Under the pieces are notes generated by a model that made no database searches, was not told the DNA's origin, and worked only from the letters and a program-made list of their open reading frames with translations. Shown here piece after piece: positions 33,678 through 43,966 of a stretch of DNA of 64,000 nucleotides. A program made the translations under genes and the position numbers. The number at the start of each line of letters is the position of its first letter. Position 1 is the first letter of the stretch. Source of the stretch: Nitzschia sp. pyKryTriq1 (lineage: Eukaryota; Bacillariophyta; Bacillariophyceae; Bacillariales; Bacillariaceae). The stretch covers positions 1,606,001-1,670,000 of the forward strand of contig OY101120.1 of assembly GCA_956465555.1 (NCBI GenBank). The letters run 5' to 3'.

Positions 33678-34223
33678 TTCGCATAAGGCATTCCACTTTG
33701 TGGCACTCGACAAGGTCTTGTACGGCCCAGAGACGGGTATTCATGTGTTGCGATACGGCGTGCACATGGATTTTTGATACCAGTGTTGGATGGCTAGATT
33801 AGCATTCCGTTAAAAGACGACGTCAACATACTACATATGCCAACTTCTACCATATACCACCCGCCGGCCCTTTTACGAAAGAGAGAAGAGATGCCCATCA
33901 AAAGTACGAGTACAAGTGCACTGTCTTGCTATCGTGGCTTGCACTCATCCTAGATTGCCCCACACTGCATTTTTAGCAGGGAAATTGCAATCTTGATTGA
34001 TTCAACTTAGCATCACACGAGTATGCAGTAGAATTATCGATAGACACTACTTGGTTCTTGACTACTGATCGTTGTATTTGTGAAAACGGCTGTCTACTGT
34101 GCATATTACGACGCCGTCGTGCCTCGGCCCTTTCAATGTACCCTCATAAAACCCTCCTACCTCGTACCGGTACTCTCTTCTCTCGCTTGATTTTCAGCAT
34201 TCGTACTCAAATACTTCAAATAT
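33678..34223. other. intergenic
   Basis: No gene or clear repeat seen. A short ACCGGTACTC motif lies near 34166-34175. Confidence 0.5.
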
Positions 34224-34359
34224 GATGGGTACCTGAAGGTATGGGCTGCTACCCCCACCCGTAACTTGCAGTGAAGGCTGGGTTTGATAGAGGGGGTTAC
34301 TTCTTGGTTCGATAGAGGGGTTAGTTGGTTCGATAGAGGGGTTAGTTGGTACCCATCAA
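34224..34359. repeat. inverted repeat enclosing GGTTCGAT tandem repeat 1
   Basis: GATGGGTACC at 34224-34233 is repeated inverted as GGTACCCATC at 34350-34359. Between them stand three tandem units starting at 34281, 34306 and 34327. The last two are identical 21-mers beginning GGTTCGATAGAGGGG, and the first is a 25-base variant. The arrangement could be an element end or a hairpin-forming repeat. Confidence 0.75.
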
Positions 34360-34430
34360 GGGGATAAACCATACCCTAGACCCTCAAAAGAGTTAACACC
34401 TAAATGCACCGCCCCCAAAACACCCCATTT

Positions 34431-34490
34431 GGTTCGATCACTAGGAATCAATGCTAGGTTCGATCACTAGGATTCAATGCTTGGTTCGAT
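34431..34490. repeat. 26-base tandem repeat 2 (GGTTCGATCACTAGGA)
   Basis: Units start at 34431, 34457 and 34483 (the third is partial). They share the leading GGTTCGAT with the tandem repeat 75 bases upstream, so the two arrays are probably related. They do not fold as tRNA; the GGTTCGA T-loop-like string is coincidental. Confidence 0.8.
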
Positions 34491-34583
34491 CAATTCGACT
34501 GAAATCCTTTGTTGATCGGGACACGGGCACGGTTGCTTGTGTTCATATGTAATAGAGGATAGTTCAAACCAAATTTACGGACA

Positions 34584-35300
34584 ATGCTTCTGCTCCTTCC
34601 CCACCCACCCCCAGGGTGCCCCAGTGTCTGCTGCCAGGGTGTCAAGAATTATGTCCTTCACAAGTACAATATTCCTCTGTCACCAGCACTCAATGACAAT
34701 TTTGAGGGGGGCCAGCCTGTCTTCGATGTTAATGGTGAACCAATGAAGAGCCAGGGGACAGTTGACAACAAAGACAAGTTTGATAGTCTCTTTGCTTCTC
34801 TCACTGAAATTCACACCAGGTGGGCCAAGAATGGAACTTCCCAGACATACACTCAAAAGTGCCAAGCCTGCCTTGACATTTTCAAGGATACAAATCTACC
34901 CAATCCTTGTCTAGCTCATGTAGGACAAGGCTCCCATTACATCGCTACTGGCCCCCCCAGACATCACAAGGTCATAAAAGACCTGGTCAAGTACCTTGAC
35001 CAGGAGTCTATCAGGAGAAGTTACAAATCTGAATCCAAGCATGCATTTCTTCCCAGTGATGTCCTTGACATCCATGAATATGTCAAGTCCAGGAAATTTC
35101 CCCTCCCCCTACTCAATAACTACACTCTCCTTCTTGGTGCCTGTTATGTGGCAGGGAGATTTGATGGTTACTCTGACACCAGGCATGAGGATTTCAATAG
35201 ATTTATATTGCCCAATAACTATATTACATACAGGGAAACGAGTCATACATATGTAACAACCATACCCAAAGTAGGTCTTCCACATGTCTTCCACAAGTAG
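34584..35300 (+). mobile_element. CpG-poor ORF, possible N-terminal half of a tyrosine recombinase
   Basis: Open for about 238 residues. Arginine is mostly AGG/AGA, runs of C are common, and by eye only three or four CpG dinucleotides occur in 700 bases, unlike every neighbouring gene. The segment KYLDQESIRRSYKSESKHAF...LPSDVLDIHEYV...YTLLLGACYVAGRFDGYSDTRHEDF has the layout of the core-binding domain and first catalytic stretch of the tyrosine recombinases found in diatom elements, with R of GRFDGY near the usual catalytic Arg position. The catalytic HxxR...Y part is absent, as the frame ends soon after. It could also be an unrelated mobile-element gene. Confidence 0.4.
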
Positions 35301-36334
35301 ATGAGGTCTGTCAGTCTGCCGTCATGAGTTGTAACGAATATTACATATTGCAAGAGCCTGCAACAGCCTGCATCGTCCTGCAATCTTCTTTCTGGTACTG
35401 TTTCTACATGCATATTTAGGACTAGAGACATGCTACGCCCCCTGTGATTTTGTAGGGGGGGTAGCAGACTACGTACCGGTACCCCACCCCCTCCCCTACA
35501 CTCTACCAGTATTCTAGAACCGCAGTCATCAGGGTTCGCTCTACTACAGTACTGGTATCGTCGTTTTGGTGTTATAGTACAGTACTGTATTAGGTCTACC
35601 GTACTTGTACCGGTACCTATACTCTCGCGAGACGAAAGTCTGACAAGTCTCTCCCAAGACCTCCAACGAGAGAACCGGTATGTACCGGTACCAGGTACCA
35701 GGTAGGTACCTCTGGTACCTACTGTACCGGTACCGTTACACCCACCCTGCTCTCCACATGCCATTGGCGCGTGTTTGGCGGTTGTCATAGGTGTTTAAAA
35801 ACATCTTCATGTCTGAAGCTACAGGTATAATCAAACATACAACAAACCGAGGCCGTCATCCCCTTAGCGCGCATCTAGAGTCAGTCTAAGCAAAGCAAGA
35901 AGTTGCAAGTGAGTCCGTTGGGACTGAGATCGGCATCAGGATAACCATCGTCAACGCCTAATTACCTAACCTAACGCATCTCTTGTTAGCGAACAAAGGG
36001 GTGCGCCGACAATGTAAAATGTATTCGTTCATGAAGATTAACATTCATCAAAAATTCCTATATAAAGGCCGGCGTCCTCGTCCATGTTCCTAAGTAGATC
36101 GGTTGAGAATTGCCGAAGTGCGCGCTCTGCTGCCAATTCACCCAAACCAACTGCTCCAAAAATTAAAAAAGTTCTCGCCTCTCGCCGCACTCCTCATTGA
36201 TGTTGATATCACCTTGGACGGACAGCATATCTTCATTTTCTTGCTGAAGTCTTTGTTGCAATCAAAAGACAAGAGCATCCACCTCAAACTTTACTAGCAG
36301 TCTTCAACAAGAAAGCAATCAAGATTCGAAGGAA
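35301..36334. other. intergenic with long GTAC palindrome cluster
   Basis: No gene supported. Dense ACCGGTACC/GGTACC/AGTACTG motifs fill 35470-35735. The region nearer 36334 should be promoter and leader of the following gene; a short open frame at 36103-36297 is probably part of that leader. Confidence 0.55.
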
Positions 36335-38215
36335 ATGCCGCACTTGCAAGAAAAAGCAGACGAAAAGAATGACACGGGTTCCAGGGGTGGACCTTCCATG
36401 TCATTTGGCTCTGATCTTCCAATCACGGAGGCGAAAGAAGGTTTCTTGCAGGCAACGGAAGGGCTTCTCACCATGAAGACGATGACTTCAGCGTCTGGTC
36501 CACCTCGTGCTGTCAGTGAGGATACCGCCTTTACTCCTCAGCCTCATTCTGCGAAACAAAGTGTGATCACGCCTTCTCCCTACGGATCAAGTACAAACCC
36601 AGGGCCAAAGTTTGGGCCAATCGTGACCATCTTCGGAAACAAGAAGCTCGTCCCCTCCCCGATCCGTGTGAAAAGACGTGTGTCGAATTCCGAAGACGAC
36701 GATGTAGATGCGCCTGGGACGTCGAACACGATGGGCCAACCAACAAACCTTCGATATGCTGAGGATTATTCTACTCCTACTAGAAGTCGGCTAAGCCACA
36801 CTGTCAGTGAAGGATTCGAGACAGAAGAGCCGACGAAGAAACGGTTATTGGGGCAGCTGGAAAATGGGGAAGCATCAGAATCAGCAGCAGCCAAAAAGCC
36901 AAAGCAAAACAGCGAACAGACTAACTTTTCTGCTGCCATCAACAATGATGCCGCAAAAGAATCATCTGCGAAGATTGAGGTTTCTCCGGAATCAAACCCT
37001 GTAATCTCGCCAGCTTCATCAGATGAAAAGGGCGACGAGGATGACGTTGCACCGCCTGCACCACACTCTGGAGCCTACCCGCCCTACGCGCACCATGGTG
37101 GATTCAATCCTCAAGCGTATGCTCCACGTCGCCATCCGTATCCTCCAGCACCCTATGGTCAACCCCCATATGCAGGATACCCCATGTACAATGGATACCC
37201 TCCACCGCCACCACATCTCTTTGCTGGCGGCCACTCAAATGCCCCACCTTTCTATCCTCCTTATCCCTCCCACCACCCAGCGATGATGCATCAATTTTCT
37301 AGGCCCATGCACCCGCACGCATTCCCAGGGAGCCCTCACCGAATGATGCCCGGAAAGCCCGCTGTGCCCCCTAGCGAAATAGCAAGACATTCTCCACCTC
37401 CACAGGACCAAGGAATCAATTCAGTGGCCGATTGGAGACGAGCAGCCCTGACGAACGGCAAGCCGCCAAGTGCCAATCGTTGCGTTCCACTCAAGGAACC
37501 AATTCCATCAAAGTATTGGGGGTGAGTCGAAAACACGCCGGTGCTGATTCAACTTTCTCCTTTTTCTGTAGCATTACCTCACATTGCCTTCTCGCTACCT
37601 AATCACAGAAATGCCGAAAGGACCAAAGATGCGACTCTACCCGACTTTCACCGTCTTGTGAACTTCCCGGACTACCTGGTGAAGTCACGCAACTCTTCGA
37701 ATTCGGAGTCGAGCCAAACACCGGCTGGCAAGAAGAATTGTGTCATGTGCGGAAAACTCCGCGTGTGCTCTGCTTCCAGCTTTGTCGGCAGAGGTCGAGC
37801 TGCAGTCAAACCTGACGTATCCATCTCCTCCTCGTCGTCCACTGAAGAGGACGAGTGCTCCGCCCATATCATTCCTCGCCAGAACAAAGGCCTCTGCACT
37901 GCCTGTGATGTCACTGTTTGGGTGGCAGTCGCCGAAGGACTCGAAATAAAGTGGTGCAAAGGATGCAAGAACTTTCGACCATGGGCTGCCTTTGGTGACA
38001 AGGGTTCAGCTACAAAGTGCGTTCGTTGCCGTGACCGCCAACGTGAGAAATATGCGATGCAGAAGGATGAGGTCAAGCAACGAAAGTACAAACGCGCAGC
38101 CCCTGGACAAGAAGAAGCGAATCCAATGCCTACTAGCATTGGCAAGGACGACGAAAGGACCCATCTCGCCGCTGCACATGGTCTGAGGAATCTTATGAAT
38201 GCATCGGCGGTGTAA
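36335..38215 (+). CDS. Pro-rich protein with C-terminal Cys clusters, two exons
   Basis: Exons 36335-37521 and 37609-38215 (87-base intron, GTGAGT donor) join to 597 residues. The N-terminal 210 residues are polar and carry basic patches (RVKRRVSN, TKKRLLGQ). Residues near 240-345 are rich in Pro/Tyr/His/Met (HPYPPAPYGQPPYAGYP). The second exon holds three Cys pairs: CVMCGKLRVC, GLCTACDVTVW, and WCKGCKNFRPWAAFGDKG with TKCVRCRDRQREKYA. This 'K.C..C..F.P..AF......TKC..CR.RQREKY' ending is a pattern I associate with diatom and algal zinc-binding proteins. A nuclear, nucleic-acid-linked role is likely but unproven. Confidence 0.8.
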
Positions 38216-38489
38216 AAAGCACGTCAGACATGGGCATGAGGAACGCCGCTGTTTCCTGGTGTCTGGGAAACGAGTTTGAGTTCTCGCCTTCGATAGAACG
38301 GGGTTTATCCAGCGAGAGCTCAACTGCTACCCACAAAATAGGAATTGCAACTTCAATCCGACCTTATAAAATTTAGCACAGACGTTGATGGTAGTGTTGA
38401 TTTTGGTGACAACTATTTTCCATGGTCACCTCAGGAAAATGTTCCGCATGCGTAGCGTATCGAATTGATGTGGTCATATTAATCGGTAG
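38216..38489. other. short intergenic stretch
   Basis: Nothing recognised between the Cys-cluster gene and the element tail. Confidence 0.4.
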
Positions 38490-38890
38490 CTGGTAGCGTG
38501 TGGCGCAGGCGCCAACAAACCCTCAACTCTCGCGGACACTGTAGACCGATCGTATAGTACTGGTAGTGAAATAATTCGCAGGATTATTGCAGAATCTTGC
38601 GCATTGCTGTACGGCCATGGTGACGTCAGGATGAACCATCGCTTGTAGATAGCTTAGACTCCCAAAGAGTGATTGATGAAAACAGTAGTAGTGGAACGGA
38701 TAGGATTTCGTCGATCGTTGGAATTTGAACAAAGTAACGGTCATCTGATTCGACGTCATCATGGAGTCATGGGTTGGACTCAGGAATAAATAGGATGAAA
38801 ATCTCTCAATCGTCCTCTCTCGGGGATACCCATGGGTACATCTCCTTGCCTCGTTCTCGTCAAGGTGTAAAGGGATGGCGGGCGGGTTTT
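38490..38890. mobile_element. recombinase-element tail (copy B), interrupted
   Basis: 38502-38578 and 38809-38885 match the two halves of the tail of copy A: hairpin GGCGCAGGCGCC at 38502-38513, then CAACAAACCCTCAACT, CACTGTAGACCGAT and GAAATAATTCG; then after the interruption ATCGTCCTCTCTCGGGGAT and CAAGGTGT...GGGATGGCGGGCGG. No recombinase coding sequence remains. About 40 bases present in copies A and C are missing where the foreign segment lies. Confidence 0.75.
38579..38808 (-). mobile_element. Ty1/copia polymerase fragment
   Basis: The minus strand encodes SLFGSLSYLQAMVHPDVT followed by MAVQQCARFCNNPA, which matches the 'L.YL....RPDI..AV.QCARF...P' motif at the reverse-transcriptase to RNase H junction of Ty1/copia retrotransposons. 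Only about 75 codons survive. It sits inside the recombinase-element tail. Confidence 0.8.
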
Positions 38891-40179
38891 TGAAGCTAAT
38901 GAAACTTATGATCGCATCAACTTCCCCAATTCAATGGTGAGGGAGCCCCCTTCGTCGTAAAAGGGGCTTGGCCTGAAATTGCTCCGTAGCGTCACACCTA
39001 TAATGAATATGTCTCTCTTGCGTACTTTTACAACAAGTACGTACAGGTACAGTACTGTGCGAGTTCTGTACAGTATGATAACAATAGCACTATTATCGCG
39101 TGCTTTTGCCGTGCTTTGCTTGTATGATCATAAGTGCTGAGCACCATATCATAGAACTGAGAAGGCTGGCGCGACGTCCGGCCGGATTCCATTAAAAAGT
39201 CGATTAGTCGGACCTTACGTGGAGCGTTATGATTGGTCGAACCATCCCAACCAGCCTGTTTACAGTATGATATGATGATTCGTTCGAATAAAGCGATTTC
39301 TTCACACACTCGTGACTACTGGTACCGGTACCTGGTACACGAGTACCAGGTACCTACCGGTACAGTACCGGTACTGTACCAGGTACTTCTTGTACCGGTA
39401 CTACAGCACGAGTACTCATACGGTACAAAGTCAACGGCATACGAGTACGATGAAGCGAAAATATTATGATGATGATGTTGATGATGATGCTATCGATGAC
39501 GGTTCTATCTCCCTCGCTCCATCATACCGCCGATGCGTGCTTATTGAGTTCTTCCGTCGTGCACTTTCAATCTCATCATTTCAATTAAGAGTCCAGCATG
39601 CGTTTTAGATTTTTAATTAACGTCAATGCGATTATCTATGGAGCACGGAGAATAGTAGTGGGCTTCTCAATTGACATCCTTTTCTCCTATAAAAGCTTAT
39701 GAACTCTGTCGGAGTTTTAACTGTCCTCCGCTACTATACGGGTACCACCGGTACTGTACTACGAGCACCGGTACGTATGTACCGGTACTTGTACTAACTG
39801 CAGTAGTCTACTACAAGACTGATAATTGAGTGCGCGCATTCCTGTCGATCACACGAACCAACCAACATCTACCGTGCGCATCATCAATCAAGTCAGCAGA
39901 TTAGCGACAAAGGACAAAGAAGCAGAACGCTGCAGAAGCCCTGTGCAGTTCGACTTTTGCGCCTTCTCTGCACTTTCCGATCACGATAAGGACCAAGGGT
40001 CGATTGCTTACGAAGGAAGAGAATTCACTTTCCTGCTTTCCTGTCAACGCAAGCAAGACATAACATATTATCACATACTCGTACAGCTTTCGTCAACAAG
40101 CAATTTCAAACGTTTCCTTGCGACTTCACAGCTACGAAACAAAGCAGTGATATCGTCTCCCAACCAACTTTGCGTCACG
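38891..40179. other. 1.3-kb intergenic region
   Basis: Palindrome clusters at 39040-39070, 39315-39425 and 39735-39800. A (GAT)n stretch at 39460-39500 lies in a small open frame (39449-39608, MKRKYYDDDVDDDAIDDG...), which could be a tiny gene but lacks further support. The frame of the next gene is open upstream to 39826 without an ATG. Confidence 0.5.
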
Positions 40180-42255
40180 ATGATGTGGAAAGTCCGCAGG
40201 AACAGTAAAGACACGATGTCAAAGCTATCTTCTGTGGGAACATCGCCCAATCCGTCCATCAAGAAGCTTCCCAAGAAGAGCAGCTTGAAGCGAGCAGGAG
40301 ACGGACTGGATTCGGATTGGAGTAGCGTTGGATCATCTTCCACCTCTTCTCAGCGTTCGGAGACCTATAAATGCGATCACAGCTCTTTCCAGTCATCCTC
40401 GGCGCCCAGCAAGAGCAGCAGCCACAGTTCGGAGCCAAGTACTGTTAGTCCAATATCATCACAAAGCCTCGATGCCAGGGTGTCAGCCGCCAGTCGCGCC
40501 TTTGAATCTTCCTGTTCCGCTGGTGAATCTGTCAATAGATCACAAGCATCGGCGAATCAATCAACGCGATCCGCCTCCTCTTCACAAAAGTCGAAGGGCG
40601 TCAAGTTCTCTGTTGTTGAAATCCGAGACTACGAACGAGAAATCGGTGACAATCCCTCCTGTAGTAACGGACCACCTATTGGGTAAGTACTGGTATGCAA
40701 GGGCAGAGGAGTTCTTCCGACCTGTACTGTACTCGTATGTTCGAACAAGCATACTGACGCTCTCCCCTTTTACTCTTTCAGAATTGGATGGTCCCATCTA
40801 GACTCTCGAGTAGTACACTTGAACAACTATGAAATGAGCAGACCCTACCGAAAAGGGCAGTTAGAAATGGTACTCACGAGGGAAGAACGCGAGGCTCTCT
40901 TGGGGGAGTGGGGCGTGTCTTCCAGTGAAATGATAACTTCGACGCGTGCCTTGAACAAAGCAAAGCATCAGAGGAGACAAACCGTGAGAAACCTGGACAA
41001 GGCGCAGCGAGTGGAAGAAGGTATTGAAAGTGCGACGCGGACGCTGAAGAGGGTGCTATCACTCAGGCGAAGCACCAGAAGCGAAGTCGAGGAACTTCAA
41101 CGCCAAGCCGAAAACGCCGCGGCTCAATCGCCAACAAGATTTGACACCAGTAGTTCCCATGAAGATGATTTGGACAGCGAACAAAGACCCGAGCACCGCA
41201 CTTCTTCTGCCTCCCCAAAGACAGAGATCACCGAACAAGAGGGCGACGTCTTCGGATCTTTCGAGGTCAAGCTTCCTACATCGGGCTCTGGGCGAGCAAA
41301 GTCCTCTGTTGACAACTCGAAAGCAAGAACACTGCCGACGTCAGCAGGTTCCACGGACGACATGGATGCCATATCGTGCATCAGTGGATTTACTCTGGGA
41401 AATAGCACGACTGCTTCTGCCCTTGAAATCGAAAGATTCCACAGAGAACTGGAGATTGAATTGTTCGGAGATCAAGATCTTCCATCTATGGTTGGACAAA
41501 CGCTGGAGGTGGATGTTGAGATCCCGGAAGAGGAAAAGGTTTTCCATGACCCAGCACCCCACTGCGGAGCACCGGAACCACCTTCCGTCGCAGGTAATTC
41601 TTATTTGCAGCAGCAGCAGGAGGATCGAAATTTCAGGTCTTCGATGAGGTATGCACCGTCCTATCCCGTTCAGCCCATGGGTGGACTCCACCATCAACTC
41701 TCCCTCGGTCCCGTTCCCACTGCTTACACCTTTCACGACAAAAACATTTACGGAAACTACCAAATGATGTGTCGAGAGTCTCAGCAGGTCACAAATTACA
41801 ATGTGCGTTTGGGAAGCTCTTTTGATCCGTCAGATCTGTGCGAGCGTCCAGCAGTTGGCGAAGTAGGCAATCGTCCTCTGATGACTATGGCTCCAGAACC
41901 GCCTCCTTCTCCAACACAACATGTCAACCTTGAAAGTCAACAAGACTGGAGAAGTGCTCACCCGAGCGTGCCCACACAGACCCGGTTGGTTGATAACATA
42001 CCATATGCTAGTGCCTCCTCCATGAGAAGAGATTGGAATTGCACTACGGATGGTCCTGTTGTGACGCACAGGCCTCTTGCTTGTCATCTTTCACCCAACA
42101 ACTGGATGGAAGGCTCGGCAATGGGTCATCATCGAGGAGCGTCACGTAGTGCTTGGGAGGCAGTAATTATTTCGGAGGACAACTTGGATGAGGCCCAAAT
42201 GGGGCAACAGTTTGTCGAACAAACGCCCACACACACCAGGATGCCAATGATGTAG
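40180..42255 (+). CDS. diatom-family protein with VKFSVVEIRDYER motif, two exons
   Basis: Exons 40180-40682 and 40782-42255 (99-base intron) join to 658 residues. The first ATG of the frame is 40180 (MMWKVRRNSKD). After a Ser-rich region, the join rebuilds a conserved block: VKFSVVEIRDYEREIGDNPS, CSNGPPIGIGWSH, then NNYEMSRPYRKGQLEMVLTR and EEREALLGEWGVSSSEM. I know 'V.F..VEIR.Y....GDNP....GPP..I.W' as a repeated diatom family of unknown function. The remainder is polar, Ser/Glu-rich and disordered in appearance, with a short Arg-rich helix near 230-275. No targeting signal is seen; cytosol or nucleus is likely. Confidence 0.83.
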
Positions 42256-42649
42256 TATAGTCTGCTAATCCTTCTAGCTACAAGTCTGCAGCAAGAGCCA
42301 TAGATCCTACACGTATGATAGGTGAACTAGCTAGCAGTAGTGACTGATAGGTGTCTCAAAAGAGTGATTTTACAAGACTGACCACCAGTACATCACCCAA
42401 TTTCATTATATTCCCACGAATGTATGTATGTCAGAATGCTGATTGTGCAGATATAGTGCTATGGAGGCCGCCAACCATATTCAAAATCCATGCTTGTGGC
42501 TAGATTCGTCAGTAGTAGTAGTAGTAGTAGTGATAGTAATGATTGGCATGATGATGCGTACATGTATTGTAGCGGTCGGTACCGTATTTCCATGGAAACA
42601 ACTACGAGTACGGTAGATCGGATCTGAAGGGAATGCGAACCTAGGGCGA
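42256..42649. other. convergent intergenic region
   Basis: No gene. An (AGT)n microsatellite lies at about 42511-42531. Confidence 0.5.
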
Positions 42650-43404
42650 TTACTTCCCCCCATTTCGCCTTTTGGCTAACGATTCTTCTCTTGCTTGCAA
42701 GTCCTCATCCAAATCTTGCATCTCAGCGTCCAGCTTTCGTTTCATATCTTCCATCCGATCCCAATCTGTCTTTCGTTCGTCCAAGAATCGTCGCAATTCT
42801 AGAGCGTTCTGTGCTCTGTCAATCGCAGCTTTAGCGACCTGTTCAGAATCTATACGCTCCTTCGATCGAGTGATATCATTTTTGGCTCCACTAGCCTTCT
42901 TTCCCTCTCCTGTATCGTCTCCTTCTTCTTCCTGGTCTCCACGCATCGGTTTGAGCAGCATATTTGCCAGGGGCGACCCCAACACTAGAACAAAAAAGAA
43001 TTGGACAGCAGCAGTACAACGGTCAGCTTGTTTGCTTCGAATGAAAGAAATATAAGACTTTCCTAGGCGCCCCACTAAAATGCGATCGTACCAATGTCAA
43101 TAAGTACTCCTGCTATCACTGCCAGCGAAACATACTGACGCCAGCTGCTGTCGCCCGCCATCACGAGGGTCGAAAAAGAAGAAGTAATCGCCGAAGAACA
43201 ATCGTCAGGTGAAACAAGTTGCAAGGGCTGGTGGTTGCGAAACTGACAGCTGTTCTGATGCTGCGTCGATGGTGTGCGTGGCACAATGACAAAGGCATCA
43301 GCGGACTGCCAACATGATTGCATCGAAACGAGAAATAGCAAGGCCAGCAATCTGGCCATCATGGAATAGTTTACTAATGAAGAAGGAAACACTACTCGAC
43401 CCAT
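42650..43404 (-). CDS. probable plastid-targeted membrane protein, two exons
   Basis: Exons 43404-43092 and 42984-42650 join to 215 residues, rebuilding a membrane-like segment AVIAGVLIDIVLGSPLANMLL. Translation may really start at 43362 (MMARLLALLFLVSMQSC), because that gives a clean signal peptide ending QSADAF-VIVPR. Phe at +1 after an Ala-rich site is the diatom plastid-import signature, and a transit-like Gln/Asn/Ser stretch follows. One central hydrophobic segment and a highly charged C-terminal coiled coil (DRAQNALELRRFLDERKTDW) complete it. A plastid membrane or periplastid location is inferred; function unknown. Divergent from the POT transporter. Confidence 0.75.
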
Positions 43405-43966
43405 TTTTGTGCTAGTAGACGTCGAGTGCTTTTGTTTTGCTTTGCTAGCATATAGTATTCGTGGTACGATTTTGGTGATAGAAATACTGTACCTGGTACT
43501 TTGAACCTATTGTCAAAAAAAATCCCGACAACATCATCATCATCTCGATGATGAGATGTTCTTGTTTTATTGCATGCACATCGTTATGTCGTCTTTAGTC
43601 TACGTACAAGTATCAGTGGATACCAGTACCAGAGCTGTTCGTGTACTATGGTACTCGTACAAGATGATTCAAGATGCGTTTTTGTGACGCGTGGAATAAG
43701 GCAAACGGCACAGTCGTCGGACGACGACTCTCTGTAGTCGTCGTAGTCAAAAATCAATCTTACAGTAAATCGCAACCCCGGTCAGAGACCAGGACGAGCG
43801 GAGCACTTTCATTTTTTCCCTCCAAAAAATTCTTGCTAGCATGATGGACGACGGTGATGAGATGACCGATGACCGCGGCCCGCGGCAGACATCACAGACA
43901 TTCACATCAGACATAAAATGGCATGAACAGCGTCCGTAACGAGCAGATGATTGCCAAAACAACATT
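43405..43966. promoter_or_regulatory. divergent promoter region
   Basis: A 562-base region between two divergently transcribed genes. It contains TACCTGGTACT near 43490, a run of ATC triplets near 43535, and AGTACCAGAG...GTACTCGTAC near 43625-43660. No core promoter element can be fixed. Confidence 0.45.

Noticed and set aside
34281-34490. GGTTCGAT strings as tRNA T-loops
   Set aside because: No acceptor stem or anticodon arm can be folded; they are tandem repeats.
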